From: Aestuariivivens sediminicola
GTDB lineage: Bacteria > Bacteroidota > Bacteroidia > Flavobacteriales > Flavobacteriaceae
Length of the DNA stretch: 64,000 nt
NCBI RefSeq assembly: GCF_022662015.1
Contig: NZ_JAKMCM010000006.1
Span: 62,001 to 126,000, forward strand
Direction: 5' to 3'
Of this stretch, positions 11,091 through 19,800 are shown piece by piece. The position numbers and the translations under genes were made by a program. The notes beneath the pieces were generated by a model. The model was not told the DNA's origin and did not search any database. It saw only the letters and a list, made by a program, of their open reading frames with translations. How positions within the stretch are numbered: the stretch's first letter is position 1; the number at the start of each line of letters is the position of its first letter.

Positions 11091-11915
11091 TTATAAATCG
11101 CGCTTTTTTAATAATCTATACGATAAAAAGACAAATAGGGCAGTCCACAAAATAACAACACCGTATTCATGCCAGTGGACGGCATAGTCATAAGCTAAAT
11201 CACTCTTGTCCGGGAATTTCGTCATGGCGATGCGCTGAAACGGTTGATCAATTAATTTATACATCGATTTCAATGGAAAGAACCCCTGGATCCGCTCAGC
11301 GATATCAGCATTTGCTTTCCAGGTTATTAAACCAAAAATAATCCATTCTAAAATGAATAGTATAAATAAGAATGCTAAGGCAAATGCGGATCGTTTGATG
11401 AGCATTCCAAAAAAGAGACATAAACTAAAGAACCCGATCAATTTAATAAAATAGGCAAACAAAAATTCAATTTCTTGAATGATGATACCTAACTCCGTAA
11501 AACTTGAATAATACAGCCCAATGCATAAGGTAATGAGACCTATCAATACCGTTGATACCAGTGAAAAGAAAACAATAGTGTAAAATTTAGACAATATAAA
11601 TTCCTTTTTGCTTAAACCGTCTATTAAATTTTGTTTGATGGTCTTGTTGCTGTACTCATTTCCAATCATACTCACTACAACAATGGCAAAAAAGAATTTG
11701 AACTGGGCTGCAAAAAAGGTGGTTAAATGCCATATAATGGGGAAATTAAAGATTCCTAATTCTCCTAATTCCAAAGTGAAAATTCCAAAAACATTTATTT
11801 TTAACGAGGATAATAAAATGACGAAAAAAGGCAGAATAAAAGAGACGAATATGAGGATTTTGCTCGTTCGATTCAAAAGCAGCTTTTGCAATTCCAAATT
11901 TAAAAGTCGAAGCAT
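11091..11915 (-). CDS. ABC-2 type transporter permease
   Basis: This 274-residue integral membrane protein has about six hydrophobic segments, beginning with one near residues 18-40 (ILIFVSFILPFFVILL) and ending just before a basic tail (LLKKRDL). The sequence around residues 87-105 (NEYSNKTIKQNLIDGLSKKEF) is the characteristic loop of ABC-2 family permeases after the second membrane segment. The gene lies 9 bases downstream of the ATPase gene at 11925-12821, so the two should form one exporter-type ABC complex in the inner membrane. The substrate cannot be told from sequence. Confidence 0.85.
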   Translation of the reverse strand: MLRLLNLELQKLLLNRTSKILIFVSFILPFFVILLSSLKINVFGIFTLELGELGIFNFPIIWHLTTFFAAQFKFFFAIVVVSMIGNEYSNKTIKQNLIDGLSKKEFILSKFYTIVFFSLVSTVLIGLITLCIGLYYSSFTELGIIIQEIEFLFAYFIKLIGFFSLCLFFGMLIKRSAFALAFLFILFILEWIIFGLITWKANADIAERIQGFFPLKSMYKLIDQPFQRIAMTKFPDKSDLAYDYAVHWHEYGVVILWTALFVFLSYRLLKKRDL

Positions 11916-11924
11916 TATATTGGT

Positions 11925-12821
11925 TTAATTTTTATCGGTTAATTTTAAAAACTGCTCTTCCAGGCTTTCCTTGCGCTGCACCAAATGGGTGAGGACTATA
12001 CCTTTTTTAAACAGTTGCCTGTTTAACTCTTCAGAATTCAGCGGTTCATTTAAAAAGGCGGTTATAAATTCATCCTGAACTTTAATGGTTCCAAACGCTT
12101 CGTTAGTTTTCAAAAATGATAACAACGCTTCCTGATTGTTACATTTTAATTGAAAAAAGCCATGACTGGAAATCATCTCATCGACACGACCGGAATACAA
12201 TTTTTCGCCCTTGCGAAGTACCACGACATGAGAGCATACTTTTTCAACTTCGTCGAGTAAATGTGATGCCAATAATATGGTAGTGCCTTTAGCAGCTATT
12301 TGTTTGATAATCTCCCTGATCTGATGAATACCCTGGGGATCCAAGCCATTAGTCGGTTCGTCTAAGATTAAAATTTCCGGATCATTCAGGAGGGCGGAAG
12401 CAATGGCCAATCGCTGTTTCATACCCAATGAATAGGTAGCGAACTTACTGTCCTTGCGTTCCAAGAGCCCAACCAATTCCAGTTTTTTATTAATCTTAGT
12501 ATAAGGCACCCCTTTTATTTTACATACCAATTTTAAATTCTGGCTACCGGTCATATAGGGGTAAAAATTGGGGCGTTCAATAATAGCGCCTACTTTTTTC
12601 AGAGCCTCATGAGTAGAAACCTTACCGTCAAACCACTGGAAGTCACCTGAGGTTTTATTGACCACATTTAATACAATTCCCAAAGTGGTGGATTTACCAC
12701 TGCCATTAGGGCCTAATATGCCATAAACATTACCTTTGTTAATGGTAAACGATAAATCTTTGACGGCAGTTAAATAACCAAATTTTTTAGTGAGGTTGTT
12801 AAGCTTAAGAATAGAATCCAA
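11925..12821 (-). CDS. ABC transporter ATP-binding protein
   Basis: This 298-residue ATPase has a Walker A motif (GPNGSGKST, about residues 38-46), a signature-type motif (YSLGMKQRLAIA, around 130-142), Walker B (LILDEPTNGLDP) and a switch histidine (LLASHLLDEVEKV). A C-terminal extension of about 80 residues is typical of ATPases paired with ABC-2 permeases. It starts the two-gene ABC operon and pairs with 11091-11915. The upstream gap of 119 bases to the divergent gene at 12941 should contain both promoters. Substrate unknown; BcrA/CcmA-type exporters are the nearest general class. Confidence 0.9.
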   Translation of the reverse strand: MDSILKLNNLTKKFGYLTAVKDLSFTINKGNVYGILGPNGSGKSTTLGIVLNVVNKTSGDFQWFDGKVSTHEALKKVGAIIERPNFYPYMTGSQNLKLVCKIKGVPYTKINKKLELVGLLERKDSKFATYSLGMKQRLAIASALLNDPEILILDEPTNGLDPQGIHQIREIIKQIAAKGTTILLASHLLDEVEKVCSHVVVLRKGEKLYSGRVDEMISSHGFFQLKCNNQEALLSFLKTNEAFGTIKVQDEFITAFLNEPLNSEELNRQLFKKGIVLTHLVQRKESLEEQFLKLTDKN

Positions 12822-12888
12822 TGGTTGTTTAGTTTTCCTGATACTATCAGTCAGGTTGGTTTTGAAAGTAAGACGATAGTCCCTATTA

Positions 12889-12924
12889 TTTGTTACATAC
12901 CTATCAATAAAAATAGTAAATTTG
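12889..12924 (+). promoter_or_regulatory. Putative promoter for the 12941 gene
   Basis: TTTG at 12889-12892 and TAAATTTG at 12917-12924 match the Bacteroidetes -33 and -7 elements with 24 bases between them, slightly long. The -7 box is 16 bases before the ATG at 12941. Confidence 0.5.
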
Positions 12925-12940
12925 AAGCATATATAGTGTC

Positions 12941-14002
12941 ATGGAAGATTTAAAGATATCCAAAAAGAAACCCTCGTTCCCGATAACCGAGCGCTTGCAT
13001 GAATACCTGGTGAGGTATGACAGGGATGTTAAAATTCCTATCTTTTATGACGATCTCTTGCGGTTTCAAGGTGGTGTTGTAGTTTATGATGATGACGGAA
13101 ATGACACCTTATGGCTTCGGGTCTATTACAACGAATTTGAACGCCAGGAGATCGATCTAGCCTTGAAGAAAATATACAGCATTTTGCATTCGGACGGTAG
13201 TATAAATACCATTCCGTTTTTAAATGTGGATGCCATAGATTATTGTACGTTTGGAAATTCCAAGCCTTTTAGAATAAAGGTGCGTAATGTACTGAACGAC
13301 AACTACACCTATTTTTATGTAAAGTCGGCAGATGCCTCCCGGGTTTATGGCCTGGAGCTGGAGCATATGCTATCGCCCTACAATCTTAACTTTCTGGTCT
13401 ACAAAAACACCTTAATCGAAGAGCATATTACAGGTGTCCCGGGCGATGAGTTTATCAAGAACATGTTACCGCATTGCACCAGGTCTGAAAAAGCACAGAT
13501 TGCCAAGGAGTTCGTAAAGTTCAATGAACGCTGTATGATACGACTGTTGGGGGATATGCGATCCTATAATTACGTTATTGTACCGACCCATGATTTCGAT
13601 CATGTGGTGTACAAAATCAGGGCTATAGATTTCGATCAGCAATGTTATGAGGGTAAGTTCAATATTTACAGGCCACAGTTTTTTAAGGAGAATTTAAAAA
13701 TGGTAGAATTGGTCACCTCAATGATTCAAAAGCCTTCGATTGATCAATATAAAACGGAAGAAAGATCCGTTTTGGTAAAACGATTTAAAAGTTTCCAGAA
13801 CCGAATAGGAAAATTAATCGAATGTATGGAAACGGACCATATCTCTAGTCAGGACAATGTGGATTTGTTAAAGATGAAAGTATTCCAGTATACCCGGGAT
13901 GTGAATTTCAAACGATCTAATAATATGGGAGAAATATTAAGACATGCCTTGGCCTTTCTTACCCGAAACTATGAAAACGTAAAGCTGGAAAGTCTAAAGT
14001 AG
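12941..14002 (+). CDS. Conserved-looking protein with kinase-like catalytic-loop motifs, function unknown
   Basis: I do not recognise the family of this 353-residue soluble protein. It has no signal peptide and no membrane segment. Around residues 195-235 it has an arrangement resembling a protein-kinase or aminoglycoside-kinase fold active site: LLGDMRSYNYVIV, comparable to an HGDxxxxNxxV catalytic loop with the first His replaced by Leu, followed about 20 residues later by RAIDFDQQC, comparable to an IDFD/DFG metal site. No clear glycine-rich loop is visible in the N-terminal part. It is divergent from the ABC operon and convergent with 14006-14521, ending only 3 bases from it. A kinase or pseudokinase assignment is inference at low certainty; the coding call itself is firm. 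Confidence 0.8.
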   Translation: MEDLKISKKKPSFPITERLHEYLVRYDRDVKIPIFYDDLLRFQGGVVVYDDDGNDTLWLRVYYNEFERQEIDLALKKIYSILHSDGSINTIPFLNVDAIDYCTFGNSKPFRIKVRNVLNDNYTYFYVKSADASRVYGLELEHMLSPYNLNFLVYKNTLIEEHITGVPGDEFIKNMLPHCTRSEKAQIAKEFVKFNERCMIRLLGDMRSYNYVIVPTHDFDHVVYKIRAIDFDQQCYEGKFNIYRPQFFKENLKMVELVTSMIQKPSIDQYKTEERSVLVKRFKSFQNRIGKLIECMETDHISSQDNVDLLKMKVFQYTRDVNFKRSNNMGEILRHALAFLTRNYENVKLESLK

Positions 14003-14005
14003 ACC

Positions 14006-14521
14006 TTAATTCCAATTCTCGTCGAAATCAAGATGTTCATAATCATCGACATCTAAACCATCCTCTATTTCATCTGAATCATCATCATCCGACTCGGCTT
14101 CAAACGATTTTTCAGGAGCCGCGTCCGGCACCTGACCCTGAACAAACATAAGATTTGGATAATCGAAACCCTCTGCTTCTTCAACAATTTCTGCCAATTC
14201 CACATAAAAGGTCCACATGCTCAAAAAGTCATACACATAGATCAGCTTTGGAGAGGCCTCATGAGCGACATCATTAATGCGAGTTTCGTTCATTAAGCGG
14301 GCCGAGCCATCATCACTCAAATCAAACAGGGATATTTCCTCTCCTTGGTTCCATTGCGCATCGCTTATATAAAATGAAGCCATTTCCGTTCCATCGAAAC
14401 CAAAGGATTGGGTAATCACATTGTGTAAATCCTCCAGAGTGTCTTCTTCTCGAATTTCCAGGTCACGAAAAACAGCCTCGTCTGTATCGTTATCCAGTAT
14501 GACTCTAAATCTGTAAATCAT
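14006..14521 (-). CDS. Plasmid pRiA4b ORF-3-like protein
   Basis: This 171-residue protein opens with the pRiA4b ORF-3-like domain: YRFRVILDND at the start, EDTLEDLHNVI around residues 27-37, then FY(I)SDAQW and a second half with VYDFLSMWTFYVEL. The final 40 residues are very acidic (runs of D and E). The family is widespread in bacteria with unknown biochemical function and is sometimes annotated as an IS1096 passenger-like protein, but no insertion-sequence features occur here. A TACATTTG -7 box lies 17 bases upstream (14539-14546). The domain call is fairly sure; the function is not known. Confidence 0.8.
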   Translation of the reverse strand: MIYRFRVILDNDTDEAVFRDLEIREEDTLEDLHNVITQSFGFDGTEMASFYISDAQWNQGEEISLFDLSDDGSARLMNETRINDVAHEASPKLIYVYDFLSMWTFYVELAEIVEEAEGFDYPNLMFVQGQVPDAAPEKSFEAESDDDDSDEIEDGLDVDDYEHLDFDENWN

Positions 14522-14538
14522 AAATAATCTGTATTTTA

Positions 14539-14546
14539 CAAATGTA
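14539..14546 (-). promoter_or_regulatory. Putative -7 promoter box (TACATTTG)
   Basis: TACATTTG on the minus strand fits the TAnnTTTG consensus and lies 17 bases upstream of the ATG at 14521, in the 36-base gap after the heme A synthase gene. Confidence 0.5.
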
Positions 14547-14557
14547 GTTTTTTTAAA

Positions 14558-15574
14558 CTATTTGCTAAAACGGTGCAAAGTAAATATCATCGCACTTAAA
14601 AGTAAAAAGGCCCCCGCCTGATGGGCTACACCGAGCCAGACCGGAACCTGCATTAGAATGGTCAGAACACCAAGGATAAATTGAATGCCTACTAATATCA
14701 TAAGCATCTGAATGCCATTGGATTGAAGTCGATCCAGTTTTAGTTTTTTTGATTTTATCCAAATGAGCAAGACAAAAAATACGACTACATAGGCTAAAAT
14801 ACGATGCACAAATTGCACACCACTTTTACCTTCAATAAAATTCTTGTACAAAGGTTCCTGCTCAATATAAACGGTTTCATGCATAAATTTCCCCTCGCTC
14901 ATCATTGGCCAGTGGTTGTGTATGAATCCGGCATCCAATCCGGCAACAAAGGCACCATAAATTATTTGTAACATCAGTATGGCTAATCCCCATCGAATGA
15001 GATTTCTAAAGCCTTTCTGTATTTGATTTTTTTCAGGATAAATTAAATCCAGAGCAACCCAGAATGTGTAGGCAAAGGTGATAAAGGCAGTGGTTAAATG
15101 TGCCGCCAGCCTGAAGTGACTTACATCCGGACGGTCCACGAGCCCGCTCTTCACCATATACCACCCCAGAAAACCCTGAAACGCACCCAACACCATTAAA
15201 ACAAGTGCTTTTTTTAGAGTCGATGTAGTGAGTTGCCTTTTTATCAGGAAATATAGAAATGGAATGAAAAAGACAAGTCCGATAAGCCTGCCGATAACAC
15301 GATGTAACCATTCCCAAAAGTAGATCTGCTTAAAATCCTCGAGGGTAAAATTATAGTTTAACTTCTGATATTCAGGATACCGTTTGTAGAGTTCGAAGGC
15401 AGCTTGCCATTCGGTGTCATTCAGCGGTGGTATTGTACCTGAGATGAGTTTGTAATTTGAAATAGACAACCCTGAATGCGTTAATCTTGTAATTCCGCCT
15501 ACAATTACCATAATAAAGATGAGTGCGCATCCCGCGAGCAGCCAATACCTAACAATTCTATTATCTTTTTTCAT
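14558..15574 (-). CDS. ctaA: Heme A synthase (COX15/CtaA family)
   Basis: This protein oxidises the C8 methyl group of heme O to the formyl group of heme A for cytochrome c oxidase, in the inner membrane. It has about eight membrane segments and the conserved histidine contexts of COX15-type enzymes: GITRLTHSGLSI near the N-terminus, EWLHRVIGRLIG, RLAAHLTTAF, FVHRILAY and GVAHQAGAF near the C-terminus. Its length (about 338 residues) is normal. I chose the ATG at 15574 (MKKDNRIVRYW) because it lies 4 bases after the upstream gene's stop; an in-frame ATG at 15595 would add seven residues and overlap that gene. It is probably co-transcribed with the GNAT and CCA-adding genes upstream. Confidence 0.92.
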   Translation of the reverse strand: MKKDNRIVRYWLLAGCALIFIMVIVGGITRLTHSGLSISNYKLISGTIPPLNDTEWQAAFELYKRYPEYQKLNYNFTLEDFKQIYFWEWLHRVIGRLIGLVFFIPFLYFLIKRQLTTSTLKKALVLMVLGAFQGFLGWYMVKSGLVDRPDVSHFRLAAHLTTAFITFAYTFWVALDLIYPEKNQIQKGFRNLIRWGLAILMLQIIYGAFVAGLDAGFIHNHWPMMSEGKFMHETVYIEQEPLYKNFIEGKSGVQFVHRILAYVVVFFVLLIWIKSKKLKLDRLQSNGIQMLMILVGIQFILGVLTILMQVPVWLGVAHQAGAFLLLSAMIFTLHRFSK

Positions 15575-15578
15575 GTCC

Positions 15579-16028
15579 TTATAATTCCTTTTCATAGCAA
15601 ATACTGTTGGCTACACCTTTGTAAGGGCCAAAGTTTGAAATCCTTTGATATTTATTTTTTTTATAAAATGCAACCGCCTCAACCTGTCTTTTCCCAGTTT
15701 CTAAAATACATTGGTCATATCCAAGCGCTTTCGCCCATAGTTCCAGTTCATTTAAGATGAGTGTGGCGAAATGTTGTCCCCTAAACGCCTTTAAAGTAAA
15801 CATCCGTTTAATTTCGACCGTGTTTGTATCGAAAGGCTTAAAAGAACCACAGGCTACGGCCTTGTCTTCAACATAGGCCAGAACAACATGTTTTATAGCC
15901 TCAATATGGTTGTATTGACTGTAGAATTTATGATCTTCACCATCGACTATTCTTAAATAGGTATTGAGTTGCTTAACCAAATTTATAAAGTCGGGGTGTG
16001 ATGCATCCGTTCGTATAAGTTTAATCAT
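15579..16028 (-). CDS. GNAT family N-acetyltransferase
   Basis: This 149-residue single-domain GNAT enzyme transfers an acyl group from acyl-CoA to an amine. Visible features are ACGSFKPFD (strand 3), EIKRMFTLKAFRGQHFATLIL (strand 4 and the CoA pyrophosphate-binding loop, the RGQHFA stretch standing for Q/RxxGxG/A) and the YDQCILETGKRQVEAVAFYKKNKY segment with the typical late helix. Its start overlaps the last 8 bases of the upstream CCA-adding enzyme gene, indicating translational coupling. The acceptor substrate cannot be predicted. Confidence 0.85.
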   Translation of the reverse strand: MIKLIRTDASHPDFINLVKQLNTYLRIVDGEDHKFYSQYNHIEAIKHVVLAYVEDKAVACGSFKPFDTNTVEIKRMFTLKAFRGQHFATLILNELELWAKALGYDQCILETGKRQVEAVAFYKKNKYQRISNFGPYKGVANSICYEKEL

Positions 16029-17460
16029 TTAATTCACTCATTTTTAAACCTAAGCGCTCGCCTTCCTTCAGCATCAGCTGATAAGCTGCATCATATTGGT
16101 TTGGAATGTCACCTTCTAAAATAGCTTCCTTGATGGCCTCTTTTATCAGTCCTATTTCTCGTGACGGTTTTATACCGAATGTTTTCATAATATCCTCTCC
16201 TGATATCGGAGGTTGAAAGTTCCGAATATGGTCACGCGCCTCAACTTCAATTATTTTCTCACGAACAATCTTGAAATTATTGTGGTACTTTTTGTATTTC
16301 TTCGGGTTTTTGGTGGTAATATCGGCTTCACACAGTGTCATGAGGTCATCTACATAATTACCGGCATCGAATACCAGGCGGCGCACGGCCGAATCAGTAA
16401 CGCTGTCCTGGGCCAGAATAATAGGTCTGGAACTCATGAGCACCATTTTTTGAACAAATTTCATTTTGTCATTGAGCGGCATTTTCAGACGTTTAAAAAG
16501 GCGGTAAACCATTTTAGAGCCCTCAAATTCATGGCCGTGAAAGGTCCATCCTTGTTTTTTATTGAATTTCTTTGTGGGTGCCTTTCCGATATCGTGCAAC
16601 AATGCGGCCCATCTTAACCACAGATTATCGGTATGTTTTGAAATATTGTCAACAACCTCCAGGGTGTGAAAAAAATTATCCTTATGACGCTGACCTTCAA
16701 TCTCATCGATACCTTTTAAAGCCAACAGTTCCGGTAAAATGTATTCCAATAAACCGGTTTTATTTAAAAGCAAAAATCCAATTGATGGCGTATCGCTTTC
16801 CAGTATTTTGTTGAGCTCGGTAACCACGCGTTCCTTGGAAATGATACTGATACGTTGGTTATTTTCCGTAATCGCCTTCAGGGATTCACTTTCTATTTTA
16901 AAATGTAACTGGGAGGCAAATCTAATGGCGCGCAGCATGCGCAGGGGATCATCGCTGTAAGTAACGTCCGGATCTAAAGGTGTCCTGATCAATTTCCGCT
17001 TCAGATCCTCTCGCCCCTGAAACGGATCGAGCAATTCACCAAAATTGGAATACCTTAAACTTAGGGCCAGTGCATTTATGGTAAAGTCACGTCTGTTCTG
17101 ATCGTCTTCCAAACTGCCATTTTCAACGGCGGGATTTCTGCTGTCTTTGCTGTAGGATTCCTTTCGGGCACCCACAAATTCAATTTCCAGATCCTCATGC
17201 CGAATCATGGCAGTACCGTAGGTTTTAAACACCTGTATTTTTGGTTTTGAGGGCAGTTGCTTCGCGACCTGTCTGGCCAGTTGAATACCGTCACCTATGG
17301 CAACGATATCAATATCTTTCGTAGAACCGCGGTCGAGGAAATAATCACGAACAAAACCACCAATAACATAGGCATCGACATCTAAAGCTGCGGCAGCCTG
17401 GGAGATGGTTGCAAATATAGGATGCTCTAAAGCCTTTATGTGAGTCAATTTTTCTGTCAC
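16021..17460 (-). CDS. cca: CCA tRNA nucleotidyltransferase with HD domain
   Basis: This 479-residue class II nucleotidyltransferase adds or repairs the 3' CCA end of tRNAs. Motif A is clear (VIGGFVRDYFLDRGSTKDIDIV, about residues 31-52, with the DxD metal site). The motif RRDFTINALAL (about 133-143) and the base-recognition segment (DDPLRMLRAIRFASQL, around 187) follow. An HD phosphohydrolase domain comes after (HRHKDNFFHTL-type and LLHDIGKAPTK, around residues 255-295). Length and order match bacterial CCA enzymes with an HD domain. No CCA is encoded at the 3' end of the tRNA gene in this window, so such an enzyme is needed. It is followed by the overlapping GNAT gene. Confidence 0.95.
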   Translation of the reverse strand: MTEKLTHIKALEHPIFATISQAAAALDVDAYVIGGFVRDYFLDRGSTKDIDIVAIGDGIQLARQVAKQLPSKPKIQVFKTYGTAMIRHEDLEIEFVGARKESYSKDSRNPAVENGSLEDDQNRRDFTINALALSLRYSNFGELLDPFQGREDLKRKLIRTPLDPDVTYSDDPLRMLRAIRFASQLHFKIESESLKAITENNQRISIISKERVVTELNKILESDTPSIGFLLLNKTGLLEYILPELLALKGIDEIEGQRHKDNFFHTLEVVDNISKHTDNLWLRWAALLHDIGKAPTKKFNKKQGWTFHGHEFEGSKMVYRLFKRLKMPLNDKMKFVQKMVLMSSRPIILAQDSVTDSAVRRLVFDAGNYVDDLMTLCEADITTKNPKKYKKYHNNFKIVREKIIEVEARDHIRNFQPPISGEDIMKTFGIKPSREIGLIKEAIKEAILEGDIPNQYDAAYQLMLKEGERLGLKMSELND

Positions 17461-17539
17461 GATATCAGAATGATCTAAAGTGATAGGTCTTAATTTTTTT
17501 TACTCATGTTTACCATAAACAGAGGTGCCCATTAAACTT

Positions 17540-18100
17540 TCATTTTCGAATAATCTTAACAATTCCACTGTTGCTCAATTTGATAATGGAAGAAGGTTGG
17601 GCGCAAATTTTTTCGCGATGCAAATTTACAACATAGTCCACACCTTTTAAAATAGCAGGGTTAATTTCTTCGAAGGACTTTGGTGTGGGTTGGCCACTGA
17701 TATTTGCCGATGTGGATACGATGGCGCCATTGAACTTCCTGCACAGCTGATAACAAAATTCATGATCGGGAATTCTAATGGCAATAGTCCCGTCGTCAGC
17801 TATGAGATTACCGGCCAGGTTCCTGGCCTCATCGTAAATTATTGTGGTCGGTTTGTCGGCAATGTGAATAATATCCAGAGCGGCCCGAGGTATTTCTTTC
17901 ACATATTTTTTCAACATCCTGTCGTCAGCGACCAAACAGATAAGTGCTTTGCTGTCTTCACGCTTCTTAAGTTCGTAAACCTTTTTAACTGCTTCCGGAT
18001 TTGATGCGTCACAACCAATCCCCCAAACGGTATCGGTAGGATATAAGATGGTTCCTCCTTCCCTTAAAATCTGCAATGCGTTCTGTATGTCTCTATTCAA
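17540..18100 (-). CDS. tsaC: L-threonylcarbamoyladenylate synthase (TsaC/Sua5/YrdC)
   Basis: This 186-residue YrdC-domain enzyme makes threonylcarbamoyl-AMP for the t6A modification at position 37 of ANN-decoding tRNAs. The family motifs are present: GGTILYPTDTVWGIGCDA at residues 15-32, VYELKKREDSKALICLV (the KRxxxK/S loop), a DKPTTIIYD segment and IVSTSANISGQPTP near residue 130. It is TsaC-length, without the C-terminal Sua5 domain. It lies 79 bases from the cca gene and 7 bases from the glycosyltransferase upstream, suggesting co-transcription. Confidence 0.93.
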   Translation of the reverse strand: MNRDIQNALQILREGGTILYPTDTVWGIGCDASNPEAVKKVYELKKREDSKALICLVADDRMLKKYVKEIPRAALDIIHIADKPTTIIYDEARNLAGNLIADDGTIAIRIPDHEFCYQLCRKFNGAIVSTSANISGQPTPKSFEEINPAILKGVDYVVNLHREKICAQPSSIIKLSNSGIVKIIRK

Positions 18101-18107
18101 ACCAATT

Positions 18108-18953
18108 TCATTTAAATTTATATACCCCGAGTGCTTTTTTCATATTTCTGAATGCGTAATCCCAATAGGATTCCAAACGGTTAAGGAAACTTTGAAATTT
18201 CCATTTCGAATAAGGAATGGCCTCGGCTTTAATCCGCCGTTCCCAAATTTTAGAAATGGCGAAGTTTTGAAACATGATGTCTACATCCACATCGCCATAA
18301 CCTTCAAATTCGTTGACTTTATTCTCTTCATGGATAATCGATGCCCAATGGCGCTCACCTTTTAATTGCAGAACGTGTTTCTCTCGTTTCCAGTGAGAAT
18401 GTCTGATCGACCAAACCGTTTTCGGATTGTTGTTTTTTTCAATTAAGGAAATAAAAGGATTATACTGGTCCAGTCTTTTCCCAATTTTTATTTGGGGATG
18501 GGTCTGTATGGTATAGCCATCAATAAAATCGACGGCCATAAAATCCTGTCTATTGAACTGTTTTTGTACCGTTTCGATATACTGTTTACCGAGGCAGTCG
18601 TCATTATCGATTCTGCTAGTTATAATATAGGGTTCTGAGCACTTCGCGATATAGGATGTTATGGACGGCAGAAATAAAGACATACCATCAATAAAAATGG
18701 GAATGAAATTAGGCATCTTTTTTTCTAAATCCCGGATTATGGTCTTGAACTTTTCAGGGGTTGTCGTGTCAAAATAGACCAACCACTCAAAATTTGTATT
18801 AATTTGTCCCTTAACACTTTCAAAGCAAAAATTTGTAAATAGTTCGAATCGGTTGTCATGCCATTCTTTTGTAAGAACCGATTTATTTTTTTTGCTGGTT
18901 GTCCAATCCGGATTCCGAAGGTTAAAGCGTGTAATTAAAAAATGTTTGAACAT
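18108..18953 (-). CDS. Putative rhamnosyltransferase-like glycosyltransferase
   Basis: This 281-residue protein resembles the putative rhamnosyl transferase family (PF11316-like). It has an N-terminal FKHFLITRFNLR strand, the segment WLVYFDTTTPEKF, a SRIDNDDCLG motif (around residue 115-125, the DxDD site of GT-A enzymes), and late conserved patches such as VWSIRHSHWKREKH and EENKVNEFEGY. No membrane segments are seen, so it is probably a cytosolic or peripheral enzyme of surface-glycan assembly. It starts the glycan locus at 18108-22483 and lies just upstream of tsaC. The donor sugar is inferred from the family name only. Confidence 0.7.
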   Translation of the reverse strand: MFKHFLITRFNLRNPDWTTSKKNKSVLTKEWHDNRFELFTNFCFESVKGQINTNFEWLVYFDTTTPEKFKTIIRDLEKKMPNFIPIFIDGMSLFLPSITSYIAKCSEPYIITSRIDNDDCLGKQYIETVQKQFNRQDFMAVDFIDGYTIQTHPQIKIGKRLDQYNPFISLIEKNNNPKTVWSIRHSHWKREKHVLQLKGERHWASIIHEENKVNEFEGYGDVDVDIMFQNFAISKIWERRIKAEAIPYSKWKFQSFLNRLESYWDYAFRNMKKALGVYKFK

Positions 18954-18974
18954 GGCATCTTAATTATTAGAACC

Positions 18975-18982
18975 TATATTTG
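18975..18982 (+). promoter_or_regulatory. Putative -7 promoter box (TATATTTG)
   Basis: TATATTTG matches TAnnTTTG and precedes the GTG start at 19036 by 53 bases. A TTTG at 18945-18948 could be the -33 element, with a rather long spacing of 26 bases. Confidence 0.4.
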
Positions 18983-19035
18983 CACTGGCGCAAAAGTACA
19001 ATAGAATTTTATAAGCCAAGATAAAATTTAAGTCT

Positions 19036-19800
19036 GTGAAGGAAATTAAGGTGTTTAATACTGAATTGAGTGCGGCATTTAAAGCAGATCTTAGTCAGTT
19101 GATTCATGATTTTGAATCGATTGAGGGAGGTGTTGGGAAGCGCAATATCATAAAAACCACTACACTCAATTCGTCTAATTTAAACATCAAGGCCTTTAAG
19201 GTGCCGCATCTGTTTAACCAGATCGTATATCGGTTTTTTCGAAAAAGTAAGGCACAGCGCTCTTTTGAATATGCGCATAAGCTGACGAAAATGAAGGTGG
19301 GCACCCCGAAACCTTTGGCTTATTTTGAATACCTCACACCATGGCGTTATACAAAAAGTTTTTACCTAAGTGAGCATCTGGAATGCGATTTAACCTATCG
19401 GGAACTGACTACAAATTTTAATTATCCGGATTACGAGACCATTCTCAGGGCTTTTACCAGGTTTACGTACAGTTTACATGAGAAAGGTATTCACTTTTTG
19501 GATCACTCACCCGGAAATACACTGATAAAAAAGAATGGCGATACCTATGATTTTTATCTGGTGGACCTCAACCGAATGGCGTTTCGAAATTTGGATTTTG
19601 AATCGCGTATCAGGAACTTTGCCAAACTTACCATCCATAGGTCCATGGTAGAGGTGATGAGCGATGAATATGCCAAATGCTCAGGAGAAGACTATCAAAG
19701 GATTGTCGATCTCATGTGGAAGGCCACAACATCCTTCCAGTATAAATTTCACAGAAAAAAACGACTTAAAAAAAAGTTGAAATTCTGGAAGAACACTTAA
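19036..19800 (+). CDS. Lipopolysaccharide kinase-like protein (WaaP/Kdo kinase family)
   Basis: This 254-residue protein has a small-kinase fold. The catalytic loop is seen as GIHFLDHSPGNTLIKK (about residues 155-170, D and N of the DxxxxN motif), and the metal-binding DLNRM (about 182-186) stands where kinases have DFG. The FRKSKAQRSFEYAHKL and VGTPKPLAYFEY segments match the Kdo/WaaP kinase N-lobe. Such enzymes phosphorylate lipid A-core sugars at the cytosolic face. The start is GTG (GTG-AAG-GAA); no upstream ATG is available in frame. Its 3' end overlaps the convergent GT2 gene by 4 bases. The exact acceptor sugar is unknown. Confidence 0.78.
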   Translation: MKEIKVFNTELSAAFKADLSQLIHDFESIEGGVGKRNIIKTTTLNSSNLNIKAFKVPHLFNQIVYRFFRKSKAQRSFEYAHKLTKMKVGTPKPLAYFEYLTPWRYTKSFYLSEHLECDLTYRELTTNFNYPDYETILRAFTRFTYSLHEKGIHFLDHSPGNTLIKKNGDTYDFYLVDLNRMAFRNLDFESRIRNFAKLTIHRSMVEVMSDEYAKCSGEDYQRIVDLMWKATTSFQYKFHRKKRLKKKLKFWKNT

